A stretch of 64,000 nt of DNA from DASZHJ01 sp035517495 (GCA_035517495.1 DATIYT010000071.1:62001-126000), one strand, 5' to 3'. Shown: positions 34,727-42,924, numbered from the stretch's first letter. A program made the numbers and translations. Notes: generated from the letters alone by a model not told the origin.

Positions 34727-36447
34727 AGCGGCGCCGCACCGACATTCTGATCCTCGGCAGCGGCGGCGCCGGGCTCTTCGCCGCGCTTCACGCCAAGAAA
34801 GCGGCGCCGGGGCTCACCGTCACCGTTGCGGTCAAGGGGCTGCTCGGCAAATGCGGCTGCACGCGGATGGTGCAAGGCGGCTACAACGTCGCCATCGCTC
34901 CCGGCGATTCCGCCGAGCGGCATTTCATGGACACGATCGAGGGCGGCGCCTGGCTCAACGACCAGGACCTGGCTTGGACGCTCGTCACGACCGCGCAGCA
35001 CCGCATTCGAGAACTCGAGAACGAACTCGGCTGCTTCTTCGATCGCAATCCCGATGGCACCGTGCATCAAAAGGCGTTCGCGGGGCAAACCTTCGACCGC
35101 ACCGTGCACAAAGGCGACCTCACGGGGATCGAGATCATCAACCGCCTCGCCGAGCAGGTCTGGGCGCGCAATATCGAGCGCCTCGAGGAGCACCGCGCGA
35201 TCGCACTGATACGCGACCGCTCCGGCGCGCGTATCGCGGGCGTGCTGATGATCGAAATGCGAACCGGCGAGCTGGTGTTCGTTGAAGCACGCGCGGTGCT
35301 TCTGGCGACCGGCGGCGGTCCCACCATGTACAAGTACCACACGCCTTCGGGCGACAAGTCCTGCGACGGCCTCGCCATGGCACTTCAGGCAGGGCTGGAG
35401 TTGCGCGATATCGAGATGGTGCAGTTCCATCCGACCGGCCTCTTGGCGGGTGCCGGAACGCGCATGACGGGCACCGTGTTGGAAGAAGGCCTGCGGGGGT
35501 CCGGCGGGTATTTGCTGGGCGGCGACCGGCAGCGCTTCATGCAGAAATACGATCCGCGCGCCGAGCGGGCGACGCGCGACATCGTGAGCCGCGCCATCAT
35601 CGAGGAGGTACGCGCCGGCAACGCCTCGCCCCATGGCGGCGTATATCTGCAGATGCATCACCTGGGGCCGGATAAGGTGCGCCGGCTCTTCAAAGGCATG
35701 GTCGAGCGCTGTGCCGATTGCGGCTTCGACCTCGCGGGCGGCCTGGTCGAGGTGGTGCCGACCGCGCATTACCTCATGGGCGGCGTGGTATTTGCCGGCG
35801 ACTGCCGCACCGCGATGACTGGGTTGTTCGCGGCCGGCGAGGATACCGGCGGCGTTCATGGGGCCAACCGCCTCGGTGGCAACGGCGTCGCAAACTCCAC
35901 GGTGTTCGGCGGGATAGCGGGCGACACCATGGCGGCTTGGGTTCCCGAACATGGCCGATTCAGCGAGCCCGACGAAGCCGAGTTGCACCGAGCTGCCCTC
36001 GCGGTCGAGGTTCCGTTCCGAGCGCCTCGCGGCAACATCGGGGGGATCCGAGACCAGCTTTACGAAGTGGCTTGGGAGCAGATCGGCATCGTGCGCGACC
36101 GCGGCGGTCTCAACCGCGGTCTCGATGCGCTCGCGGAGTTGGACCGCCGCTTGGACGATGCCGGCGTGGCGACGCAAGAGCGCGCGTTCAACCTCACTTG
36201 GCATGACTGGCTCAATCTCAAGAGCCTGATCCTGGTGACCCGGGCCATAGCGACGGCGGCACTCGCGCGCGAGGAATCGCGGGGCGCGCATTTCCGAAGC
36301 GATTTCCCAAAGACCTCGCCGCCCGAAGGGCTCGCCTCGGCACGCGTGCGTTGGAAGAGCGACGGAGCGCTAACCCTCGCCTGGGAGCCCGTGCGCTTCA
36401 CCCGCGTGAAGCCCGGTGAGTCGCTGCTCGGCGCCGCCGCCGAATGA
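34723..36447 (+). CDS. Succinate dehydrogenase/fumarate reductase-like FAD flavoprotein subunit
   Basis: A 574-residue flavoprotein of the SdhA/FrdA/NadB family. The start is TTG 34723 in a TTGA overlap; the next in-frame Met (residue 49) is already past the FAD motif ILGSGGAGLFAA, so TTG is required. FHPTGLLAG, VLEEGLRGSGG, RATRDIVSRAI and GVHGANRLGGNGVANS are conserved active-site and FAD contacts. Position 46, where SdhA/FrdA carry the His that binds FAD covalently (SHTVxxQGG), is Cys (GCTRMVQGG), as FAD is also non-covalent in NadB. This suggests a specialised enzyme, not the TCA-cycle SdhA. It ends the operon and completes the complex with 29108-30497. Confidence 0.92.
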   Translation: MKRRRTDILILGSGGAGLFAALHAKKAAPGLTVTVAVKGLLGKCGCTRMVQGGYNVAIAPGDSAERHFMDTIEGGAWLNDQDLAWTLVTTAQHRIRELENELGCFFDRNPDGTVHQKAFAGQTFDRTVHKGDLTGIEIINRLAEQVWARNIERLEEHRAIALIRDRSGARIAGVLMIEMRTGELVFVEARAVLLATGGGPTMYKYHTPSGDKSCDGLAMALQAGLELRDIEMVQFHPTGLLAGAGTRMTGTVLEEGLRGSGGYLLGGDRQRFMQKYDPRAERATRDIVSRAIIEEVRAGNASPHGGVYLQMHHLGPDKVRRLFKGMVERCADCGFDLAGGLVEVVPTAHYLMGGVVFAGDCRTAMTGLFAAGEDTGGVHGANRLGGNGVANSTVFGGIAGDTMAAWVPEHGRFSEPDEAELHRAALAVEVPFRAPRGNIGGIRDQLYEVAWEQIGIVRDRGGLNRGLDALAELDRRLDDAGVATQERAFNLTWHDWLNLKSLILVTRAIATAALAREESRGAHFRSDFPKTSPPEGLASARVRWKSDGALTLAWEPVRFTRVKPGESLLGAAAE

Positions 36448-36523
36448 GTTCGCAACGCTCACGCGCCTTGACCGCAGGCGTGTTACCTATAGGAATAGTC
36501 GCACCGGTAGCATTGACCTTGCC

Positions 36524-37690
36524 ATGGCGAACTCAGATCCAGGCGAGCAGGACCGTATCAGAACCTCGATCGAGCGCCTTTGCGCGCGCTTCGATGAATC
36601 TTATTGGCTGACGCGGGATCGCGAGGGCGGCTTCCCCGAGGAATTTTACCGGGCGTTCGCGGATGACGGTTGGCTCGGCATCGCCATGCCCGAGAATTAC
36701 GGCGGCGCCGGCCTTGGCATCTCCGAGGCCGCAATCATGATGCAAGCGGTGGCGCAATCCGGCGCCGGCTTCAGCGGCGCCTCGGCGATCCATATCAACA
36801 TCTTCGGCCTTAATCCGGTGGTGGTGTTCGGCACCGAGGCGCAGAAGCGGCGTTTTCTGCCCCCGCTCATTCGCGGCGAGGAGAAAGCCTGTTTTGCCGT
36901 CACCGAGCCCGATGCCGGTCTAGACACCGCGCACATCAAGACCAAGGCGGTACGGCAGGGCGAGTACTATCTGGTCTCCGGTCGAAAGATCTGGATTTCG
37001 ACGGCTCAGGTCGCGCGCAAGATGCTTCTGCTCGCCCGCACCACGCCGATCGAAGATGTGGCGAAACCGACCGACGGCATGAGCCTCTTCTATACCGATC
37101 TCGACCGCCACCGCGTCGAGGTGCGCGAAATCGAGAAGATGGGCCGCAAAGCCGTCGATTCCAACATGTTGTTCATCGACGGGCTGCCGGTTCCGGCCGC
37201 CGATCTGATCGGCGAGGAGGGCAAAGGCTTTCAACATCTTCTGCACGGCCTCAATCCCGAGCGCATCCTGATCGCGGCCGAGGCGACGGGGTTGGGTTTT
37301 GCGGCCCTCGCCCGTGCCGCGCGTTACGCGCGCGAGCGCGTCGTGTTCGGCCGCCCCATCGGCCAAAACCAGGCGATCCAGCATCCCCTCGCGCTGAACT
37401 GGGTCGAGCTCAAGGCTGCCGAATTGCTGGTGCGGGAGGCGGCGGCACTCTATGACAGGGGTGCCTCGTGCGGCGCGGAAGCGAACGCCGCCAAGTATTT
37501 TGCCGCAGACGCCGCCTTCCGCGCCTGCGAGCAAGCGGTGCTAACCCACGGCGGGTACGGCTACGCGCAGGAATATCATGTCGAGCGCTATCTGCGGGAA
37601 GCACAGCTCGCGCGGCTCGCTCCGGTGAGCCCGCAACTGGCGCTCTGCTACATCGCCGAGCGCGTCTTGGACCTGCCCAAATCCTATTGA
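36524..37690 (+). CDS. Acyl-CoA dehydrogenase
   Basis: A 388-residue FAD enzyme of the acyl-CoA dehydrogenase fold. I start at ATG 36524 (MANSDPGEQDRI); the longer frame overlaps the flavoprotein gene. Signature segments are IAMPENYGGAGLGISEAA, CFAVTEPDAGLDTAHI, RVVFGRPIGQNQAIQHPLA and HGGYGYAQEYHVERYLREA, whose Glu (in QEYHVER) is the likely catalytic base. It converts an acyl-CoA to its trans-2-enoyl form and passes electrons to ETF. It follows the organic-acid operon by 76 bases and may belong to it or be separately transcribed. Confidence 0.92.
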   Translation: MANSDPGEQDRIRTSIERLCARFDESYWLTRDREGGFPEEFYRAFADDGWLGIAMPENYGGAGLGISEAAIMMQAVAQSGAGFSGASAIHINIFGLNPVVVFGTEAQKRRFLPPLIRGEEKACFAVTEPDAGLDTAHIKTKAVRQGEYYLVSGRKIWISTAQVARKMLLLARTTPIEDVAKPTDGMSLFYTDLDRHRVEVREIEKMGRKAVDSNMLFIDGLPVPAADLIGEEGKGFQHLLHGLNPERILIAAEATGLGFAALARAARYARERVVFGRPIGQNQAIQHPLALNWVELKAAELLVREAAALYDRGASCGAEANAAKYFAADAAFRACEQAVLTHGGYGYAQEYHVERYLREAQLARLAPVSPQLALCYIAERVLDLPKSY

Positions 37691-37753
37691 GCCCATGGTT
37701 GGCCGCGACGCGCCATTGCCGCTAAACTGTGGCGAACGCAAGGGAGTGCGACC

Positions 37754-38131
37754 ATGACTGTGCAAGCGCTCAATCACTACAACGTCCAAACCACTGATCT
37801 AGAGGCGACCCGCGCCTTCTACGAGAAGGTCCTGGGTTTCAAGATCGGTCCCAGACCCAATTTCGATTTTCCGGGCTATTGGCTCTATTGCGGTGAGATG
37901 CCAGTGGTACATTTGACCGGCGGCCACCGCGCGCGGACCGACAATCCCGCGGACACCGGGAACTTCGACCATATCGCCTTCACAGCCGACGACTTCGAAG
38001 GCATGAAGCGACACTTCAGGGAAGTCGGGATTCCATTTCGCGAGCAGAAGGTTCCGGGCGCCCGGGTCTGGCAGCTCTTCGTCCACGACCCCAACAAGGT
38101 CATGATCGAACTCAATTTTGCGCCGAGCTGA
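37754..38131 (+). CDS. VOC-superfamily protein (glyoxalase-like)
   Basis: A 125-residue two-module VOC protein starting MTVQALNHYNVQTTDLEATR. The N-terminal His (NHYNV) and central pair (DHIAFTADDF) plus the C-terminal Glu (VMIELNF) give a complete set of candidate metal ligands. ATG 37754 follows GGGAGTGCGACC. It sits 63 bases after the acyl-CoA dehydrogenase and 20 before an alpha/beta hydrolase, probably one transcript. Relatives include lactoylglutathione lyase and ring-cleavage dioxygenases; the substrate is unknown. Confidence 0.87.
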   Translation: MTVQALNHYNVQTTDLEATRAFYEKVLGFKIGPRPNFDFPGYWLYCGEMPVVHLTGGHRARTDNPADTGNFDHIAFTADDFEGMKRHFREVGIPFREQKVPGARVWQLFVHDPNKVMIELNFAPS

Positions 38132-38151
38132 ATCAGGTTCGATCCCGGGCG

Positions 38152-38958
38152 ATGACGACACCTGAGACGCGCTTCATTCCGGGCAGGCCGCGGCTCGCCG
38201 TGGACGTGCTGGGGAGCGGACCACTCGTCGTCTTCATGCACGGGATCGGCGGCAACCGCACCAATTGGCGGGACCAGCTCCCCTCCTTTGCCGCGCATTT
38301 CACGGCCGCCGCCTGGGACGCGCGCGGCTACGGGAAGAGCGAGGACTATGAAGGTCTGCTCGATTTCGCCGACTTCGGCGGCGATCTGCTGCGCCTCATC
38401 GATCACTTCCGCGCCGACCGCGCACATCTCGTGGGGCTTTCCATGGGCGGGCGCATCGCCATGGATTTCCACGAGCGTCATCCCGAACGCATCGCCAGTC
38501 TGACGCTCTGCGATACCCGCGCCGGGCTCGGGAGCATGACCGACGAGCAGCGCCGAGAGTTCATTCGGCTGCGCCAGGAGCCGCTGCTCGCGGGGAAGGA
38601 GCCCGGAGACATTGCGCCCGCGGTCGCGAGGACCCTGGTCAGCCCCCACGCAGTTGCGGGCTCGTACGAGAGGCTCGTCGAGAGCATGACCCAATTGCAC
38701 AAGGTATCGTACCTGAAGTCGATCGCCGCCAGTGTCGCTTATCGCCGCGAGGTGCAGCTTGAAAAGATCAAGGTTCCGACGCACGTGGTCGTTGGTGCCG
38801 ACGACACGTTGACGCCGCCCGCGACGGCCCGTGACATGGCGGCGCGCATTCCAAGCGCTAAACTGACCGTCATCGAGCAGGCGGGGCATCTCTCGAACAT
38901 CGAGCAGCCCCAACGCTTTAACGCGGCGGTGCTGGGCTTCCTGCGCGGCCTCGGCTGA
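38152..38958 (+). CDS. Alpha/beta hydrolase (3-oxoadipate enol-lactonase-like)
   Basis: A 268-residue alpha/beta hydrolase. The oxyanion loop is VVFMHGIGGNRTNWRDQ near residue 28, the nucleophile elbow LVGLSMGGRIAMDF has Ser near 99, the acid is in VVGADDTLTPPATA (Asp near 222) and the His is in EQAGHLSNIEQP near 250. The spacing and length suit PcaD, haloperoxidase-like or carboxylesterase members. It is 20 bases after the VOC gene and ends 8 bases before the converging epimerase stop. Substrate not predictable. Confidence 0.88.
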   Translation: MTTPETRFIPGRPRLAVDVLGSGPLVVFMHGIGGNRTNWRDQLPSFAAHFTAAAWDARGYGKSEDYEGLLDFADFGGDLLRLIDHFRADRAHLVGLSMGGRIAMDFHERHPERIASLTLCDTRAGLGSMTDEQRREFIRLRQEPLLAGKEPGDIAPAVARTLVSPHAVAGSYERLVESMTQLHKVSYLKSIAASVAYRREVQLEKIKVPTHVVVGADDTLTPPATARDMAARIPSAKLTVIEQAGHLSNIEQPQRFNAAVLGFLRGLG

Positions 38959-38966
38959 CGGCCGCC

Positions 38967-39866
38967 CTACGAAGCGGGAGCAATTGGAGCGAGCCGCGCG
39001 ATCTCGTCTTCGGGGTCGGTGTGCTTCGGCCTCCAGCCGAGCTCGCGCTGTGCTTTGGCGCCGCTCATCCGCTGATCCATTGCGTAGCCGCGCGCCCATT
39101 CACCGAGTTCTTCAGCAATGACGTCGTTGGAAATGATCTCTGGCTCGGCGTTCTTCGTCCTGAAGCGGCGGGCGAAGGCGCGGGCGATCCGTCCGACCGG
39201 CAGCCCTTCGATGGCGGCGCCGATATAGCTTGACCCTGCCGGAGCTTGCTTCAACGCGAGAGCGTAAAGCTCCGCCAAGTCGTCACGATGCACCAACGGC
39301 CATCGGACGGATTCTCCGCCGACGACGCGGATCGCAGCACGCTCAACCGCCTCGCGCGCCAATCGCCGAAATACGCCATCAGCGTCGGCATAGACCATTG
39401 CCGGATGAACCACGATCCCTTCAACGGCATCACATTCGAGGACACGCTGGGAATGCTGGACCATCCATGCGAAGGCCGGAAGCGGAGCGAAATTCGTCTC
39501 TTCCGTCGCGACGGTGCCCCCGGTTGCACCAAATAGCCAATTTCCCCCTGTATAGAGGAATCGCGGTTTGTTGGGCTGCGAGGACAAATGAGGCAAGAGG
39601 CTATCCAGCAACAACCGATCGGTCTCTGCCATCGCATCATCGAAATCGCAGGCGGCGTGCATTACGGCGTCGGTCGGAGGCATTCCCGGAACCCAGGCAC
39701 CCGGACTTCTGATATCGCCATGCAAGACCGACGCGCCAAACCGCCTCGCCGCCGCCGCCGATCGATCCGAGCGCACGAGAGCCAGGACCTCGTGTCCACG
39801 GCCGATCAGCTCGCACAGTATTGCCGCGCCGATAAATCCCGTTCCGCCCATGATGAAGACGCGCAC
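38967..39866 (-). CDS. NAD-dependent epimerase/dehydratase (extended SDR)
   Basis: A 299-residue extended SDR. I choose GTG 39866 (RVFIMGGTGFIGAAI), because AGGAG lies 8 bases upstream; the frame continues further upstream, but that part has no similarity and overlaps the M24 gene. The cofactor motif GGTGFIG is at the N-terminus. The middle has TGGNWLFGATGG and the C-terminus PLVHRDDLAELYALAL. The usual YxxxK catalytic pair is not obvious, so it may be an atypical (NmrA-like or reductase) member. It follows the M24 peptidase gene by 38 bases on the same strand. Confidence 0.83.
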   Translation of the reverse strand: MRVFIMGGTGFIGAAILCELIGRGHEVLALVRSDRSAAAARRFGASVLHGDIRSPGAWVPGMPPTDAVMHAACDFDDAMAETDRLLLDSLLPHLSSQPNKPRFLYTGGNWLFGATGGTVATEETNFAPLPAFAWMVQHSQRVLECDAVEGIVVHPAMVYADADGVFRRLAREAVERAAIRVVGGESVRWPLVHRDDLAELYALALKQAPAGSSYIGAAIEGLPVGRIARAFARRFRTKNAEPEIISNDVIAEELGEWARGYAMDQRMSGAKAQRELGWRPKHTDPEDEIARLAPIAPAS

Positions 39867-39904
39867 CGACCACACTCCTGCCGCGCGTCGCGGGGCGATA
39901 CTAA

Positions 39905-41092
39905 CTAGCCCAGCGTATTGGATCGGATGTCGCGCGGCGACTGCGTCAGTATCTCCGGCAACTTCCCGATCACCACGGTGTCGTCGATCCGGAAGCCGCC
40001 GAGACCATAGACATAGACGCCGGGCTCGACCGAATAGACCTCGCCGGCTCGAAGCGGTCGGTGATTGAAAGCCATGTCGTCTGGATATTCGTGACCCTGC
40101 ACGCCCATGCCGTGGCCGGTCCGATGCAGGATGTGCTCCCCGAACCCTGCCTGCTCGATGGCGGCTTGCGCCGCCGCATCGATGGCCGAAACCGGGTTGC
40201 CCGCGATCGCCGCCGCGCATCCAGCCTCGTTCGCCGCACGCGCCGCCTCGTAGAGCGCCACCTGTTGATTGCTGGGCTTGCCGACGAAGAATGTGCGCTC
40301 GTTCTCGGTCATCATCCCGTTCATGCGGACATTGCAAATGGTGACGACCACATCCCCCTTTCTGAATTTGGCGCCGGTCGGCGCGCCGTCCCCATGGGGC
40401 GAGGCGGAGGCGGGGCCGGAGAGCGTCCAGCAGCGCGGCTCGATATTCTCGCCGGGAAAGCGGCGCGCCGCTTCCTGGCAGATCAACCCCGCAATTTCCT
40501 GGTCTACCTCCTGCACGAGACGATCCGGACGGATCGCGGCACGGTAGTGATTCTGCGCCCAGTCCGAGAGTGCCGCAGCGTCGCGATGGACCGCAATCTC
40601 CTCGGGGCATTTGACGAAGCGAAGTTCGCGCATTTGGCGGAGGCTTGGCACCAATTTCAGATCGGGTAGCAACGCCGCCGCCTTTTGCATGAGTCCACCC
40701 GCCTGATCGACGCCGATCCGCGCCCGGCTCAATCCATGTTCACGCAGCAATTCGGCAACCATCTCCGGCCATTGCGGCGCCAGCGGCACGCGCGCAGTGA
40801 CGCGAGGGTGCTCGGCATAAAGCTGGACCTTCTCGACCCATAGCGTGCCGCGCTCGCGCGCGTAGCGCACGTGGTTCGTAGAGAGCTCGTGCATTGCTGC
40901 GAAGGGCGCGCCGTCGGCCGGCACCACGACAACGATCGGTCGCTCCCAGAGCTGCACATCGACGTGAAAGTTGGTTGCGAATTGGAAGAAGTCGGCACTT
41001 AGGAAAGCAAGCGCGTCGAGCGCCTCATCCGCCATCATCTTGCGCATCAGCTTCATTCGATAGTCGAATACAGCTCGGCCCAGGAATGCCAT
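39905..41092 (-). CDS. M24-family Xaa-Pro aminopeptidase/creatinase-like protein
   Basis: A 395-residue pita-bread-fold protein. ATG 41092 follows GGAGCGAACC. The N-terminal creatinase domain is residues 1-160; the C-terminal catalytic domain includes PHGDGAPTG, LHRTGHGMGVQGHEYP, VYSVEPGVYVYGLGGFRID. The Asp/Asp/His/Glu/Glu metal set of true aminopeptidases is only partly present: the usual DxGxxxxGYxxD segment reads VTICNVRMNGMMTENERTF, with the first Asp replaced by Cys or Asn. It may therefore be a creatinase-like C-N hydrolase or an inactive relative. It is divergent from the DUF1491 gene. Confidence 0.85.
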   Translation of the reverse strand: MAFLGRAVFDYRMKLMRKMMADEALDALAFLSADFFQFATNFHVDVQLWERPIVVVVPADGAPFAAMHELSTNHVRYARERGTLWVEKVQLYAEHPRVTARVPLAPQWPEMVAELLREHGLSRARIGVDQAGGLMQKAAALLPDLKLVPSLRQMRELRFVKCPEEIAVHRDAAALSDWAQNHYRAAIRPDRLVQEVDQEIAGLICQEAARRFPGENIEPRCWTLSGPASASPHGDGAPTGAKFRKGDVVVTICNVRMNGMMTENERTFFVGKPSNQQVALYEAARAANEAGCAAAIAGNPVSAIDAAAQAAIEQAGFGEHILHRTGHGMGVQGHEYPDDMAFNHRPLRAGEVYSVEPGVYVYGLGGFRIDDTVVIGKLPEILTQSPRDIRSNTLG

Positions 41093-41170
41093 GGTTCGCT
41101 CCGGTATGATCGGATCGTCGAGTATTATGTTGGGACGATAGCGCAAGACCGGCAACACTCCTACGCTGAT

Positions 41171-41176
41171 ATATAA
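41171..41176 (+). promoter_or_regulatory. Perfect -10 box TATAAT eight bases before a start codon (possible leaderless promoter)
   Basis: TATAAT at 41171-41176 would place the transcription start 6-8 bases downstream, at or next to ATG 41184. There is no Shine-Dalgarno sequence between them. The -35 position (about 41148-41153) reads ACCGGC, a weak match. Confidence 0.4.
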
Positions 41177-41183
41177 TGGTCGC

Positions 41184-41525
41184 ATGAGCGAGGCACGGCT
41201 CAAGACACGGATCATTGTCCAGGCAGCGCTGCGCCTTTGCTCGCAGCACGCCATCCCCGCGGTTGTTGCGCGACGTGGCGACGAGGAAGCCGGCACGGTT
41301 CTGATCAAGCTCAACCGGCGCGAGCACGGATTCACCGTGTTAACCCAGGCGCGGATCGCCACGGGCGAACTCGGCTGGCTCAAGGGAACAGGACCCGAGC
41401 CGGTCGACGAGGCGACAGCCGACGCCTATATCGCGCGCCAGGTATCGCGCGACCCCGATCTCTGGGTGATCGAGATCGAAGACCGCGAGGGCCGATCGTT
41501 CTTCTCAGGCAAGGTACTGCCGTGA
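41184..41525 (+). CDS. DUF1491-family protein
   Basis: A 113-residue conserved protein of unknown function, known to me mainly from alphaproteobacteria. It opens LKTRIIVQAALRLCSQHAIPAVVARRGD (shown here only as recognised, in two parts: LKTRIIVQAALRLC and IPAVVARRGDEEAG). Other conserved parts are GTVLIKLNRREHG and DADAYIARQVSRDPDLWVIEIEDREG-like text near the C-terminus. It is cytosolic with no membrane segment. It seems to be translated from a very short or absent leader (-10 box at 41171). Its presence is a taxonomic clue rather than a functional one. Confidence 0.87.
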   Translation: MSEARLKTRIIVQAALRLCSQHAIPAVVARRGDEEAGTVLIKLNRREHGFTVLTQARIATGELGWLKGTGPEPVDEATADAYIARQVSRDPDLWVIEIEDREGRSFFSGKVLP

Positions 41526-41535
41526 CCGGCCCGGC

Positions 41536-42054
41536 TTAGCTCCCGGCCGCGGCCTGGAGTTTCTCGATCAATCGTTTGACGCGCGCGGCGTTGACGCCAA
41601 AATCGGATCGGCCGTAGCGCGAGCGGCTCAGGATTGCAAGCGTCGAGCGCTCGCCCTCGATCGGTATCAACTCGATGGTGATGATGTCCGGAAAGCGCAG
41701 CACCGGCGATCGCTGGATCAAAACGAGCCGATGCCGCTCCGCATCTTCGCTCACGCGACTGAGCCGATTTTCGGTTGCAAGCATATCCCGTACGAGAGCG
41801 TATAACCTGTCCACGCTCATCGCGAACACCGGCGACGTCGCGTCCGCGGGCTGGCTGCAGATCGCGGGCTCGCTTGGGCAGAGCAGATAGACGTTCCCGC
41901 GTCTGCCCAGATCGAGATGCGCGAAATCCGCGGCCTCGCCCGGCCGCAGACGCAGCTCCTCGTCGCGGCCCAAGTAGAGCCGCAGTCCGACCAGCGCGAT
42001 CCCCGCCAATAGTGCGAGGCCCAGGACCCAGCGCACGCATTCCTCCGATACCAT
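41536..42054 (-). CDS. DUF1499-family membrane-anchored protein
   Basis: A 172-residue protein with an N-terminal membrane helix (WVLGLALLAGIALVGLRLYL) and a DUF1499 domain: RRGNVYLLCPSEPAICSQ, TSPVFAMSVDRLYALV, IQRSPVLRFPDIITIELIP and LSRSRYGRSDFGVNAARV. I start it at ATG 42054; ATG 42078 with AGGATCGG upstream is possible too. Function of this family is unknown. It converges on the DUF1491 gene with 10 bases between stops and diverges from the glycosylase remnant; the three genes are packed within 1.2 kb. Confidence 0.83.
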   Translation of the reverse strand: MVSEECVRWVLGLALLAGIALVGLRLYLGRDEELRLRPGEAADFAHLDLGRRGNVYLLCPSEPAICSQPADATSPVFAMSVDRLYALVRDMLATENRLSRVSEDAERHRLVLIQRSPVLRFPDIITIELIPIEGERSTLAILSRSRYGRSDFGVNAARVKRLIEKLQAAAGS

Positions 42055-42102
42055 GGCAACGCTTGCGCTGGTCACCATAGCAGCCGATCCTTGGCACCGA
42101 CC

Positions 42103-42387
42103 ATGGCGCACACTTCGCGGCGGACGAAACCAATTCCGCCTGTGCCGGACGGGCTCGAAAGAGGACCGCGCGAGCTGTTCGCGCGCGATCCCGAACTCGC
42201 GCGCATTCACGACACTTATGGGCTGCCGCGATTTTCCCGACGGCCCGCGGATTTCAGCACTCTCCTGCACATCATCCTGGAGCAGCAGCTCTCGGTCGGT
42301 ATGGCCGCCAAGCTGTAGCAGCGCCTTCGGCAGTGCCGCCGCCCGTTAGCGGCGCCACTAATCAGTGCGCATTTTACCGAACTTTAA
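42103..42387 (+). pseudogene. Truncated DNA-3-methyladenine glycosylase II (HhH-GPD) remnant
   Basis: From ATG 42103 the frame reads a typical glycosylase N-terminus: ELFARDPELARIHDTYGLPR, then RRPADFSTLLHIILEQQLSV and GMAAKL, after which TAG (42316-42318) stops it at 72 codons. Intact relatives continue for another 100-130 residues with the catalytic HhH-GPD domain. After the stop the frame gives QRLRQC, which still fits the family (a Trp codon TGG changed to TAG would restore the junction), then similarity ends before TAA 42385. The rest of the gene has been lost, and a different gene starts at 42442. Confidence 0.65.
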
Positions 42388-42441
42388 TCGAAATACAGGC
42401 ACCTTGCGAAGACAAGGCGGCACAAGGGTTCGGTCAAAATA

Positions 42442-42909
42442 ATGCGCAACCCCCTGGAAGCGAAGCCTGCAACCCGCGGCATCGTAGCAATACTCGGGTG
42501 CTTTCAGCTTCCGCTGGAGCTGGACCGAGTGCATTTGTTCAGCCGAGAGCGCGAGGACACGCTGCGCTTTCGCTTCGGCTATCGTGAGATACCCTTCGTA
42601 TGCGTGGCCGAGCGTCAGGACGGCGTTCCCTGCCTGACCCTCACCGGCGACTTGGGTGCGCTCCCCTATACCGCCGAAGGCCCGCATCGCCGCCGATCCG
42701 TGCAAATGATCATCGCCGCGGCGAGTCGCGATTCTGGGCTCGGTTGGACCGTCTCGCCGCGGCAGCAGATCGAGGTGAAGGGCGAGCTTGCAATCGATCG
42801 GCCGCTGACGCCGACGGCTCTGGTCGCGGGCACCGTGACGCTGGTGCTGCGGGCCCGGCCCTATCTCGATTTGCTGCTGGAGACGCTCACCAGCGCCGAA
42901 GCCGCATAG
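42442..42909 (+). CDS. Hypothetical protein, 155 residues
   Basis: I do not recognise this protein. It is predicted cytosolic, mixed alpha/beta, without a signal peptide, membrane segment or clear motif. The central part (DTLRFRFGYREIPFVCVAER, LTLTGDLGALPYTAEGPHRR) alternates short strands, and the C-terminal LVLRARPYLDLLLETL is helical. Start ATG 42442 has only a weak ribosome site. Base composition and codon use look like the neighbours. It lies in the gap between the glycosylase remnant and the LysM gene, ending 16 bases from the converging LysM stop. Confidence 0.65.
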   Translation: MRNPLEAKPATRGIVAILGCFQLPLELDRVHLFSREREDTLRFRFGYREIPFVCVAERQDGVPCLTLTGDLGALPYTAEGPHRRRSVQMIIAAASRDSGLGWTVSPRQQIEVKGELAIDRPLTPTALVAGTVTLVLRARPYLDLLLETLTSAEAA

Positions 42910-42924
42910 TCGTCGACCGCGTTC

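Noticed and set aside
33230..36447. Housekeeping fumarase and succinate dehydrogenase of the TCA cycle
   Set aside because: The subunits are interspersed with an importer and a lyase, the flavoprotein lacks the FAD-linking His, and the gene order is unlike sdhCDAB. A specialised pathway fits better, though the full genome is needed to be sure.
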